Source: Pelodera strongyloides (lineage: Eukaryota; Nematoda; Chromadorea; Rhabditida; Rhabditidae). Taken from it: a stretch of DNA of 64,000 nt. Made by a program: the position numbers and the translations under genes. Location: assembly GCA_036852015.1 (NCBI GenBank), contig JAANDG010000109.1:124001-188000 (forward strand), in the 5' to 3' direction. Every line of letters begins with the position of its first letter. The first letter of the stretch is position 1. Shown here piece after piece: positions 10,313 through 19,299 of the stretch. The notes beneath the pieces are model-generated. The model searched no databases. It was given only the letters and a program-made list of their open reading frames with translations, and was not told the origin of the DNA.

Positions 10313-11218
10313 CTATTGTAGTTTTTGCTTATCTACTGATTCTCAAGTCTTCTAACACCGCCTGCGGCGACTTTCCATTATGGAAAAAAAAGACTGCATT
10401 TTCATATGAAACTCCCGAAATGCATCACTAAATGTTTATGTAATAATGCATAAAAACACAGATAGGTTCCAGTCGGAGAAGAGCCCTTCGTCCAAGGTTT
10501 GGTGGCCCCCATAATATTCATAGATTTTGGTCGTTTATTGATTACGGTACAAGTTTGTTTTATGAAATTATGCTTACAATTAGTTCTGCTTAAGCGTGGT
10601 GTTATCTTATCAAGAATAGGTTAAAGTTCCGCCACATCGCTTTTTTTATTAAAAAGTTGAGCAAGCTTATTCTGCTCTTTATATAGTCACATTGAGTGTG
10701 AGTTTACTTTTCAGCACACGTTTTCTGACTTTTTTCTGTTTTCCTATTTTTTTTCTACCGTTGTTATCCGACATGAATCGGCTTCCCGAGCAGATTGACC
10801 GTCATAAAGACACTGTCTAGCTCTGCATGCACCACTTCCACGGATTCGGTTTGCAATGGGGGTTTGCAAGTGTGCCAAAAAAATCGGCGTGATTCAGTCA
10901 ATACTCCCGTAGTTTTACACGAAATCTGCATATATAATATGAAAAATTAAAAAAAAAATATTCTCGTGTAGTTCCAAAATACGGTAAATTTTCAGCATAC
11001 TTGCAAACCCAATACGGGAAGGTTTTTATCTCACGACCGTGTAAAAAATTTAGCACTTTCTTCTTGTGGATTTGAATTGAACTGGTAGATGAGCAACTAG
11101 AATTCGTGTTGCGTCATTAATTGATGCCCCCATCGAGCGGGGAAATTTGCTCAGAAAAAACACTGGGCGAGATGCGCTCAGTCACCAATTTTCAGGTTAA
11201 CCAACCCTACTGATCGAA

Positions 11219-14200
11219 ATGGGTGCCGTGCAGTCTATGCCACGGGAAGGTTGCTTCTGCCAAGCGTTTCTTTCCGCGCAAAAAGAACTTGCTGAGACGC
11301 TGTGTATCAACTATGAACCCGGGACTTGCATGGCAGACTCCGATGCTGTGAAATTGGCTCTGGACCAAACGGTAATTCATCTGTTTAACGTGTAGCTTGT
11401 AATCGTTGTTCATCTATGCTTTCCAACTAGACTAAGCATGTGATATAAACGGAATAATTGTCGAGACCACAGAAAACCTAAGTGGAATTACGGAGAAAAA
11501 AAAGCATTTGGTAGGTGTGCACGAAGTTTTCGTAAATGACCAGTTGAGGAAGTATTTTTCGAGAAAACTTGGTCCCCCCAAGCATAACGCGGCCAGTGGC
11601 CGTATACACGAACGTGCCGGGAAGCTCCCAGCCCCTCAGTGGGAGGCTAGAGAAAGAGAGGGACCACGCGCACCAGAGACACACATGGACAAATTCTCCC
11701 ACCATGGGAGGTTCCCGCTGTTCGTGCATACGGCCACAGTAATCGCAAAAAAACCCGGGGAACCACCTCCACATAGGACCTCATTTGTTATGTATACTCC
11801 AGACATTTTAGAGAATTGCGCACGACCTGGACCAAATGAGCGAAAATGAGAGGAACCTCTTTAACGAATGCCGAGACAAAAATAAGTAAGTGTGCGCCAA
11901 TGAATTGTCAAAAATTGTGCTTGTCTGGATTCGGAATCGGTTGTATGGCTGCTGGAAGTGGTGCGCGAAGCCTAACATAATCGGGCCGGTAAGGTTACCA
12001 GGGCTCTAGACAGGACCATTTTTCACACACTTACCCTAGACTATAATATGTATATTTGTCCAGAAGTCACCCCAGGAGATACGTAAGTGCCAGCTAGATC
12101 CGAAATGTATGCGATTAGTGACAAATGTATGTCCATGTTCGGGTCAAGGTAAATGACATGGTCCCGCAGCGGATCTAATGTGGATCTATTTAAAATAGCA
12201 CGGGTCTGATACGGTTCCGTTCCAAATAGCACTTTTGCTGCAGGACCATGTCAAATGTGCGATTCGCATGGGCTACGGTGGGCAGTTGACGCATGTAAAA
12301 ATGACTTGAGCATGGACAGCGGTTTGTCATTTTCGCACGTGCGAATCGCATACATGGAAACGGAAACCCCAAAACATTGGGCTTCTTTGGCAAAGTCTGG
12401 GATAAATTCAGTGGGCCGCAGTAACCCCAAGCGACTGGTTTATAAGTAAACAAGCAGTGCTCATTTATTATTTCCCGTAAAACCAACTAAACAAATCAAT
12501 TATTTATGATTTGTTCCTGTCTTACATACCTGTAATTTCAGGGGAAGAAGACACGTCGCTTACATAAAGATAGAATCAGTGTTGTGGGGACGGCATTCGG
12601 CGGACGGAGAAATGCAAAAGCTCCCAGCATGCATCATTGTCAGCGTATTGAACGTGTATCCACCGACGAACGGCCTCGGGGTACCCGCCTCTTGCGATTT
12701 TGTGCATTTATGCCTTATCGGGGGTAGTCCACTCATAATAATGATAATAATTTATTACATACACATACAATTCATGGGAAAAATATATGCAACGTACAGT
12801 TGTGTCGAGTAAAGCCCTAAAGCAACAGTATCACAAATATGAAGAAAGCGAAATGAATAAATAAACATACACATTATACAGAAATCTATGGGGCTGTGCG
12901 GAGTTTCCTCAATCATAATAGAAGTTCTATGTACAAACGAATGCCGATGAACCATGGGTTTGAAACAATTTTGATTCGCTTATGGGTTGCGGGAACTTTT
13001 ATCCTATTGTTTCTAAATCAATGTTTTTAGGATCTTATCAAATTGGATAAGTGTTTCGCAGAATGGGCCCGTAATCGAGATTCGATCACGTCAAAATTGA
13101 GAAGCACTGCCGATGATGTAAGATATGTGGAACAGCATAGAACTATCGTAATTTTGAAATAGCATAATTACCTTTTCAAAATAGTTTAACGTTTCGACAG
13201 AAGTGCATAGAAGTTGTGATATGGGAAAACCATGAATTGGCTAACAACGCTGTGCTTCTTGACTTATTGGCGAATGATCCCGCAATCGACATTCGATCGT
13301 GTCAAAGACTTTCCGAAAGGAAAGTCTGCAAAATCTTCTTTCGGGACTCTTTCTAAAGCATTTAATGTAGAACACGGTATGAATTAGCTTGCAAAACTGT
13401 CCCTGCTCAAAGTGTTTTGTATAATGAGGGCCATGCTCCCGTCATCAGAACCCAGAATGGGATATTTTTCCGTCGAAACAGCAAGCACAAATAGAGCATG
13501 TATTTTGGTGGACCCTGAGCCTTTTATACAAATTACAAATAATAATTAATAACAGCTGAATTTACAGTTGGATGAAGTGCAGCATGGTTGCAATATCTCA
13601 ACAACTGTGGGTAGTTCTGTAGGGATTGCAAGCGGCATCGTCACGCTTGTAGGAATCTCCATTTTTCCTCCGTTGGCGGTTGGTGGTACGTTGTTTAATA
13701 ACTGTTGGCGCTTGAACCGCTTCTGCACAGTGCCAAACTGGCTGAATTCCGCTGCTACCATCGTACCACCTCTGATATCCATGCCCTGCTTCCTGCTTCC
13801 TCCGGACCCGATATAGTATAAACGTTGTGGTGTATTTTTAGGTCTCATCGTTGGAGGCGTTTCGGCTGTCTCAAATATGACGACAGGCATCGTGAACGCT
13901 GTTTTTGCAAAAGTAAGCCTTTGTGTTGAAGTTGCCGTTTTTCTTGCTTAGTTATTTACTTTTCGTTGTTGATCAGCGCCAGGACCTCTGCGATCAAGTA
14001 ATATGCTCGGAACATAAGTATACTGATCGACCAACGCTTTGAAGACCACAATTTTTAATTATTATAGTTATTTAGCCTCAATTACATACACACTGACACC
14101 CAGAAATTCACTCAAAAGCCTAATTGGGCTCAAAAACACACTAAAGCGGTATAATGGGACGAAAATATGCTGTACTAAGTACTATCACGTAGCACATGCT

Positions 14201-17200
14201 AGCTGTGCAGCGATACTATGTTTTTTTAATTACATTCGTTCGCTAAATATAGGGGGAATGAAACTGTCCAGCATGCGTTTAAAAAACCAGTCAGTATATT
14301 GCTTTAAAGGGATAGGTTCACCTCGAATTGCACCTTATTTTATAATTTATATTGATTGACCTATGACGGTCAAAATGCGAAAATTGCAGTAAATTTCCTT
14401 TGCTCCACGAAGTAGGAGAGCTTGCTCAAAAACCTAACTACCTCGAATTTATAAAACAATTGGAGTACCGCAGCCGTGGTAAGTGGGAAATAGCGCAGCA
14501 GGGCTGGAGACGCTAGAAGATACAGGGCCCTTTATCATCCTCTGTCTACTCTGTTAAAGCGGTATTGTACCTCCTTTCTCGCCGCACTCTACCTGTTTAA
14601 CTCTTCTCGCACTCTACGCGCCTGACTCTCGCCAATCTCTGTTGTTCTTTTAGGGCGGGAATTTTAAATCATCGTAGTGCCGTGAGAGGCAAAAAAGCAG
14701 GCTAGGGCACAAAATTTGGGTTTTACATACAAAACGGGAACTTTGAGTTATTTTTTTGTCCGACGTGGCCATTAACTGTTATTTAGATGTTTTTCATTGT
14801 TTTAGTTTTTATTCAAACTATTAGTAGGCAAAAAACCCAAAACAAGGTACAATACCGCTTTAATGAACTGCGAATTCGCACAGCAAACTTTCCAAATTCG
14901 CACCGGCAAAATACCCGGTGCGAATTCGCAGACTCTCATGTGCTCTGCGAATTCGCACCGAAAAACGTTTTCCCCCTCTCCGCAGTGCCTGCTCTCTCGT
15001 CTAGGATTTTGCTCTGCGAATTCGCACCGGAAATACTGCGAATTCGCAGAGCAAGAAATCCAAAAAGAATTCCAAGAGAATTCTTTTTGGTTTTTTCCGG
15101 TGCGAATTCGCAGAACAACATCCTATTAGTATCACAACAATCTCTGCACCTCCATCCCTGTCACGCTATTTCCCATTTAGCTAGGCTGCGGTACTCCAAT
15201 TATTTTATAAATTCGAGGTAGTTTAGCTTTTTGAGCAAGCTCTCCTACCTCGGGGCGAAAAGGTAATTTTATGTAATTTTCGCATTGTGAAGGTTTTCGG
15301 CCATACTATCAATAGAAAGCATTCAAAAAGGTGCAAATAGTCAACCTATCCCATTAAGGTTTTTTGTTATGCCAAAAGGAAATTTGAGTCACTTTATATT
15401 ATTTACTTTTCTAGAACAAGGGGCAACTAGTAGAGGATTTATTCAAGAGGGACGAGGACCTACTCCAAGAGTTGCGAAACCAAGCTGCGAGGGTTCACCA
15501 GATAGCTGAAACCAATGGATCGGTACGTTTGGCAGCATATTTTTTTACGAGACCGGTGGTTCTATGTGACTGTCAGTCAGCAAATTTGGTTCCGCTATCA
15601 GATCACATACTCGCCAAGCACTATTTCACGATAAATAAATAAAAATATAATCTACTATATAAGAAAATACAGAATGGACGCGGGTAGACGGTAAAGGTAA
15701 TACCTCTCCCCGACCCGGCACAGGCCCAAATTCTCTTTGTATTGATTATTTTGTAACTCCCGCCCGATTTAAATTTGGCGCGAAGTAATTTCAGGTACGG
15801 TAATCGTACCATGAAACAGAATTTGGACCGAGCCAACTACCCGTGTATAGGAACAAAAATAGCTTCATACAGTCACACAATGGTGTGCAATCCTAGCTTT
15901 TTGTCGATAATTGATTTCCCGCTATCATTATTATGTAATGATCTAATTTTTATTTTCTTATTTTAGAGTACCACACCGGTCGTAAATATCTGCACGTCCC
16001 TTGGTGCAGCCGGAGCAAGAGGGATTGGCGGACTTGGTGTTGGGTTTGTGATGACGGAGGCGGTAAGTCATAATGAATTATTGATTAGATAACATAAATA
16101 ACATTTGATCAAACGGCAACCCTAAGATGGAAATGCGTCCCTACATCCCATGCTGCAGGGACCCTGAGTACAGCTTAATTTCATGTAGTTTTAATTGACC
16201 GTGTGTTATTGAGCTTACTTTGTAGTACATATACATATGGCACTAGTTATGTAATCAACGGCATGCTTTCAGGCACATCTTGCTCCCAACGTCGCTAAGG
16301 GTCTTGCGCATGCCGCTGCAGGCGTAGGTATTGGCTTGGATGCTATAACTCTAATACTCGCGGCCAAGGACATATCAAGTGGGTCTCGAAGCAAACATGC
16401 ATGCGAACTACGTAAGGTAGGATTATTTTTTTGCAGAACACTCAACTGTCTGCTAATCAAATATAGGCGGCCAAGGGCATGTCAAGATAGTACATGTTTT
16501 AATCATCGAAGAATTTTCAAATTGTAAAAGTATACACAGATTGTGACATATATCGACCATAGAGAGCGGATATGAGTGTTACATTCTGATTAAAATTCAA
16601 AGGCAACTTATATACCGGGCGGTTTTTAAAGCGAAATACTAGCCCCTTTGGAAAATTTGCATATGATAAGCAAATGCTATGTATCTTATGCTAATTTTGC
16701 GCGATCGTCCATGGCAATCGCGCAAAATTAGCATAGGATACATAGGATTTGCTTATCATATGCAAATTTTCCAAAGGGGCTAGTATTTCGCTTTAAAACT
16801 CATTCAGTCACCACCATTCTTATGCAGCTTATGCAAATGAACATAAATTAGAATAAAAAAAACGAGTTAAATACGAGCAAATTTGCATAAATACGCAATA
16901 AGTCAACTGTCCACGATACTTTCAAAAACCGGCGGGTATTTCGCTTTAAACAATAGAGCACGCGTTCAAAAAGCATGTAATTAGACATATGATGCGCGTC
17001 ATTCCCTGTATTTATGATAAAAAGTGAGCTTATAGATTGCGTTCGATTTATTGTTCGAATAACATAACATCCTTGCATCCATCCATGCTAATCTTCTCTG
17101 TATTGTTCAAATTTTAGTATATGTTCATCGAAATAACAACTCATTCATACTCATTTGCATATGATGCGTGGGAATACAGTTATCTAACGCCCTTCAAAAA

Positions 17201-17413
17201 CCGAATGTAATATCCTTGATTTTTCATTAATATTTATTTGTTTATTAAACAACACCACAGGGTTAATGGTTTTCTTATACATGAAAGCTTTATCTAATCG
17301 AGTATGGCAACGAGGCAAAATATCTACTTTAGCTTGCGGACCAAGCTGAAGAAGGAAAACAAGAATTGATGGTAGATGCTCAGGAATTTCTGAACATACT
17401 TCGCACGTTCTAA
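11219..17413 (+). CDS. Apolipoprotein-L-like protein B (spliced)
   Basis: Exons read: 11219-11371 (ATG), 11812-11885, 13031-13117, 13568-13685, 13842-13912, 15415-15522, 15967-16062, 16273-16416 and 17333-17413 (TAA); a duplicate last exon is at 18874-18954. The protein starts MGAVQSMP, matching an N-myristoylation signal (Gly2, Ser6). It then has two helical exons, the Gly/Ile-rich hairpin (VGSSVGIASGIVTLVGISIF ... GIVNAVF), an amphipathic helix, and two Gly/Ala-rich exons (LGAAGARGIGGLGVGFVMTE; HAAAGVGIGLDAITLILAA). Exons from 13568 match ApoL-A in phase, with equal or nearly equal length (118, 71, 108, 96 against 99, 144), so the genes are tandem duplicates. The known exons total about 310 codons. 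The donor at 11885 leaves phase 2 while 13031 needs phase 0, so one small exon in 11886-13030 is probably missed. The lipid- or membrane-active role is by family analogy only. Confidence 0.78.
11595..11738. repeat. Fold-back repeat in ApoL-B first intron
   Basis: GTGGCCGTATACACGAACGT is mirrored by TGTTCGTGCATACGGCCAC, with GGGAAGCTCCCA and TGGGAGGTTCCC inside. Its GGCCGTAT..CACGAAC end resembles family D (GGCCGTATTCACCAAC), so it may be a distant member. Confidence 0.75.
13978..14035 (+). repeat. SINE-like 3' region remnant
   Basis: CCAGGACCTCTGCG followed by GCTCGGAACATAAG recalls the dispersed GACCTCTGCGGAACATGTC unit. Short and degenerate. Confidence 0.35.
14262..14308. repeat. 3' half of a MITE A copy
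   Basis: CAGCATGCGTTTAAAAAACC then AGTCAGTATATTGCTTTAA is the right end of family A; the left half is missing. It shares its final TTAA with the start of the 14304 element, showing insertion of one family into the terminal TTAA of another. Confidence 0.7.
14554..14863. mobile_element. MITE family C element (TTAAAGCGGTATTGTACC), nested
   Basis: Ends TTAAAGCGGTATTGTACC and GGTACAATACCGCTTTAA are perfect inverted repeats. It lies inside 14304-15357. The copy at 26243-26399 carries the same terminal sequence in degraded form. Confidence 0.85.
14868..15113. repeat. Cluster of GCGAATTCGC palindromes
   Basis: Perfect 10-bp palindromes start at 14870, 14920, 14947, 15016, 15038 and 15102, usually as CTGCGAATTCGCACCGG in either orientation. 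A degenerate one lies near 14896. Spacing is irregular (about 20-70 nt). Confidence 0.9.
16105..16175 (-). repeat. LINE 3' tail remnant
   Basis: CAACCCTAAGATGGAAATGC matches the CAACCCTAAGACGGCAATGC at 35130 and the ACCCTAAGACGAACGG at 17610, which follows the retroelement ORF at 17757-18503. All read as the 3' end of one minus-oriented element. Confidence 0.5.
16606..16949. mobile_element. MITE A copy carrying a nested MITE B
   Basis: The outer copy ends ACCGGCGGGTATTTCGCTTTAA-like at 16949 and begins with CCGGGCGGTTTTT near 16617. Inserted at its TTAA is a near-perfect 171-bp palindrome (16626-16796), TTAAAGCGAAATACTAGCCC to GGGCTAGTATTTCGCTTTAA. The nested palindrome has GCGCGATCG at the centre and GCATATGATAAGCAAAT arms. 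Confidence 0.85.
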
Positions 17414-17560
17414 TTATAAATTATAATTTTACGAGGCCTTGTCGTTGTAGCCCTGTGCTTATATTGTGCATTGTGCGATTTTTTGTTCGGGTGTATGTGT
17501 AATTATTGTGTTATTTTTTCTATTTCCTTCTTGATCTAACTTATTGGTTTGTGTATTTAT
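16978..17560 (+). repeat. Direct duplication, copy 1 (contains ApoL-B last exon)
   Basis: About 580 bp repeated at 18519-19100 with an offset of 1541 nt and only scattered differences. It covers the U6-like fragment, the intron end and the last ApoL-B exon with its TAA. Similarity decays after TTCTTGATCTAAC in both copies. Confidence 0.92.
17045..17138 (-). pseudogene. U6 snRNA pseudogene, divergent (copy 1)
   Basis: Read on the minus strand it contains GAACATATACTAAAATTTGA and then ACAATACAGAGAAGATTAGC and ATGG, followed by GCAAGGATG. These are the conserved 5' and central blocks of U6, including the AUACAGAG box. The block between AGCATGG and GCAAGGATG is altered and the 3' stem sequence is degenerate, so it is a retropseudogene and not an expressed U6 gene. 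Confidence 0.85.
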
Positions 17561-18518
17561 AATAGTTTATTGACATACACACATAGAAACATATGCAATC
17601 AAAAGGATACCCTAAGACGAACGGCTTCACAACAGTTCCTACTAACAAGGGTCCAAACTAATACACATTACCATAAAGATCATACATATTACTATAAAGA
17701 ATAAATTATATAAATTATCTATTATCCATTAATTTTTCCGAATCTTTACAACATCTTCATTTAGATTTTTTATCTAACGATTTTGTTAATGTTTGTGCAA
17801 TACAAGCAATAATGTCTAACATTGGGTCAGCTGACGGCAATTGTTCGGTATTGGCAATTGCCTCATTTACGAGCACCTGAGGGGAGGATAACTGCGGTGT
17901 CACTTCGGGCGACAAATTGGGCGGGGGCAATTGCTCATTTATTTCGTGTCGAGGTTGTTCAATTGCCTGTGGGGTCACAGGCAACTCAGCTGATGATTCT
18001 GGTTGGACTTTGACCTCTGACTGTGCTCGTGCAGCTTGACGACGAAGAAATCCTTCGTGACGTTGCTGAGGTGTGTCGGCACGACGAACCATGACGTGAG
18101 AGAGTTCTGGGATGTACTTGAGCTTCGTAGATAGTTCCTTAAAATAGGGAAGGCGGCAGCCGGGATTCATACAACAAATGATAGGGCGAATAAAATTGTT
18201 GCGGAATTTGCCTATACGGCCCAGAATTTGAAAGGAGCCGGGTGAGTTATTCGACAAAGACATGATCTTGGAAACAACATCAAAGTCATAACTCACCCCT
18301 TTGCTCTCCTCCACGTTGAGTACGACGAATTGATTCTTGAGTTCAGTACGGCGGAATGATTCCTTGAGTTCTTCTCGAATGAAGGCCTTCAGTTCAGTGA
18401 ATAATTCGGTGATTGTTTGTCGAATAGAAATATCGGGACGAGAAATAGGGGTCTGATCATTAGGACAGATCATTTTGGTGGACACACGACCGCTCGCTGT
18501 CAAGGCAGAGGGTAGGAG
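17561..18518 (-). mobile_element. Truncated retroelement between the duplicated ApoL-B ends
   Basis: About 960 bp lie between the direct repeats. Read on the minus strand it holds the 18503-17757 ORF and then an AT-rich 3' region ending near a TCAATAAACTATTA. Its CCTAAGACGAACGG block matches tails at 16105 and 35100. This fits a 5'-truncated LINE, or a non-autonomous derivative that kept only its first ORF. Confidence 0.65.
17757..18503 (-). CDS. LINE ORF1-like protein, 248 aa
   Basis: A single uninterrupted frame, ATG at 18503 to TAG ending at 17757. Residues about 25-55 form a charged helix (ITELFTELKAFIREELKESF). Residues about 95-150 carry an ILGRIGKF...RPIICC segment and then RRADTPQQRHEGFLRRQAAR. 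This order (R-x-G-K, R-P-I, then T-P-x-Q-R near basic residues) is the pattern in the C-terminal part of ORF1-type or pre-RT proteins of many non-LTR retrotransposons. The last 90 residues are Pro/Gln/Glu-rich linker. No zinc knuckle, endonuclease or reverse transcriptase is present. Likely nucleic-acid-binding; mobile-element origin is inference from the motif order and repeat context. Confidence 0.6.
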   Translation of the reverse strand: MTASGRVSTKMICPNDQTPISRPDISIRQTITELFTELKAFIREELKESFRRTELKNQFVVLNVEESKGVSYDFDVVSKIMSLSNNSPGSFQILGRIGKFRNNFIRPIICCMNPGCRLPYFKELSTKLKYIPELSHVMVRRADTPQQRHEGFLRRQAARAQSEVKVQPESSAELPVTPQAIEQPRHEINEQLPPPNLSPEVTPQLSSPQVLVNEAIANTEQLPSADPMLDIIACIAQTLTKSLDKKSK

Positions 18519-19100
18519 TAATTAGACATATGATGCGCGTCATTCCCTGTATTTATGATAAAAAGTGAGCTTATAGATTGAGTTCGATTTATTGTTCGAA
18601 TAACATAACATCCTTGCATCCATCCATGCTAATCTTCTCTGTATTGTTCAAATTTTAGTATATGTTCATCGAAATAACAACTTATTCATACTCATTTGCA
18701 TATGATGCGTGGGAATACAGTTATCTAACGCCCTTCAAAAACCAAATGTAATATCCTTGATTTTTCATTAATATTTATTTGTTTATTAAACAACACCACA
18801 GGGTTAATGGTTTTCTTATACATGAAAGCTTTATCTAATCGAGTATGGCAACGAGGCAAAATATCTACTTTAGCTTGCGGACCAAGCTGAAGAAGGAAAA
18901 CAAGAATTGATGGTAGATGCTCAGGAATTTCTGAACATACTTCGCACGTTCTAATTATAAATTATATTGTTACGAAGCCTGGTCGTTGTTGCCCTGTGCT
19001 TCCGATGACCCCCTGTTGATTTTTTGTTCGGGTGTATGTGTAATTATTGTGTTATTTTTTCTATTTCCTTCTTGATCTAACCTCCTGGTCTGTGTATGCG
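18519..19100 (+). repeat. Direct duplication, copy 2 (second ApoL-B last exon)
   Basis: It repeats 16978-17560. The last exon (18874-18954), its acceptor TACTTTAG and the TAA stop are intact, so either copy could end the ApoL-B mRNA. Only copy 2 runs into the AATAAA at 19240-19245, whose surroundings resemble the ApoL-A 3' end; copy 2 is therefore probably the ancestral terminus. Confidence 0.9.
18590..18679 (-). pseudogene. U6 snRNA pseudogene, divergent (copy 2)
   Basis: Duplicate of the 17045-17138 fragment carried along in the direct duplication, with the same changes relative to canonical U6. Confidence 0.8.
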
Positions 19101-19239
19101 TATTAGTGGATTAGTTTATCATTGTTCGACTATGTAAGATTTGCAGCCTTTTTCTTTGGTAACAGGTACGAATGTTCATGATATTTGGCCTTTAGCGGCT
19201 GCTGCGAATGCACTTTTGTTTATCGGATTTACTCACTCA

Positions 19240-19245
19240 AATAAA
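19240..19245 (+). terminator. Poly(A) signal, ApoL-B
   Basis: AATAAA preceded by ACTCACTCA and followed by AATCTGTACATTCAC, echoing the AATAAAGAATTGTACATG of ApoL-A. Confidence 0.5.
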
Positions 19246-19299
19246 AATCTGTACATTCACATATTGCTTTCAGTTTTGTACAAATTATAGATAGATTCA

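Larger units (their letters stand above)
8691..11218. other. Intergenic region between the two ApoL-like genes
   Basis: No coding exon seen. It contains a MITE A copy split by an insertion (8828-9494), a fold-back (9943-10230), a (TTG)n microsatellite and AT-rich sequence. Just before the ATG at 11219 there is a TTTTCAG (about 11190) that could be a 5' UTR acceptor. Confidence 0.6.
14304..15357. mobile_element. TTAA-bounded 1.05-kb nested fold-back element
   Basis: Outer ends TTAAAGGGATAGGTTCACCT and TCAACCTATCCCATTAA are inverted repeats. The stems continue with GAGAGCTTGCTCAAAAA and mirror, and GGAGTACCGCAGCC and mirror. A second element (14554-14863) is nested inside, and beside it a cluster of six perfect GCGAATTCGC palindromes. 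It fills the intron between ApoL-B exons 13842-13912 and 15415-15522. No transposase is encoded; the 144-codon open frame over it is a by-product of the repeats. Confidence 0.85.

Noticed and set aside
10153..10431. Open frame with a poly-leucine run
   Set aside because: Created by the (TTG)n microsatellite; no other coding signal.
12542..12650. Possible missing ApoL-B exon after TTTCAG at about 12540
   Set aside because: It would restore phase from 11885 to 13031, but the encoded peptide is not helical like its neighbours and has no counterpart in ApoL-A.
14868..15113. CRISPR-like array of short palindromic repeats
   Set aside because: Repeats are only 10-17 bp, irregularly spaced and in mixed orientation, in eukaryotic intron sequence.
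14787..15221. 144-codon open frame in the ApoL-B intron
   Set aside because: Caused by the repeated GCGAATTCGC units (Cys-Glu-Phe-Ala repeats on both strands) inside a fold-back element.
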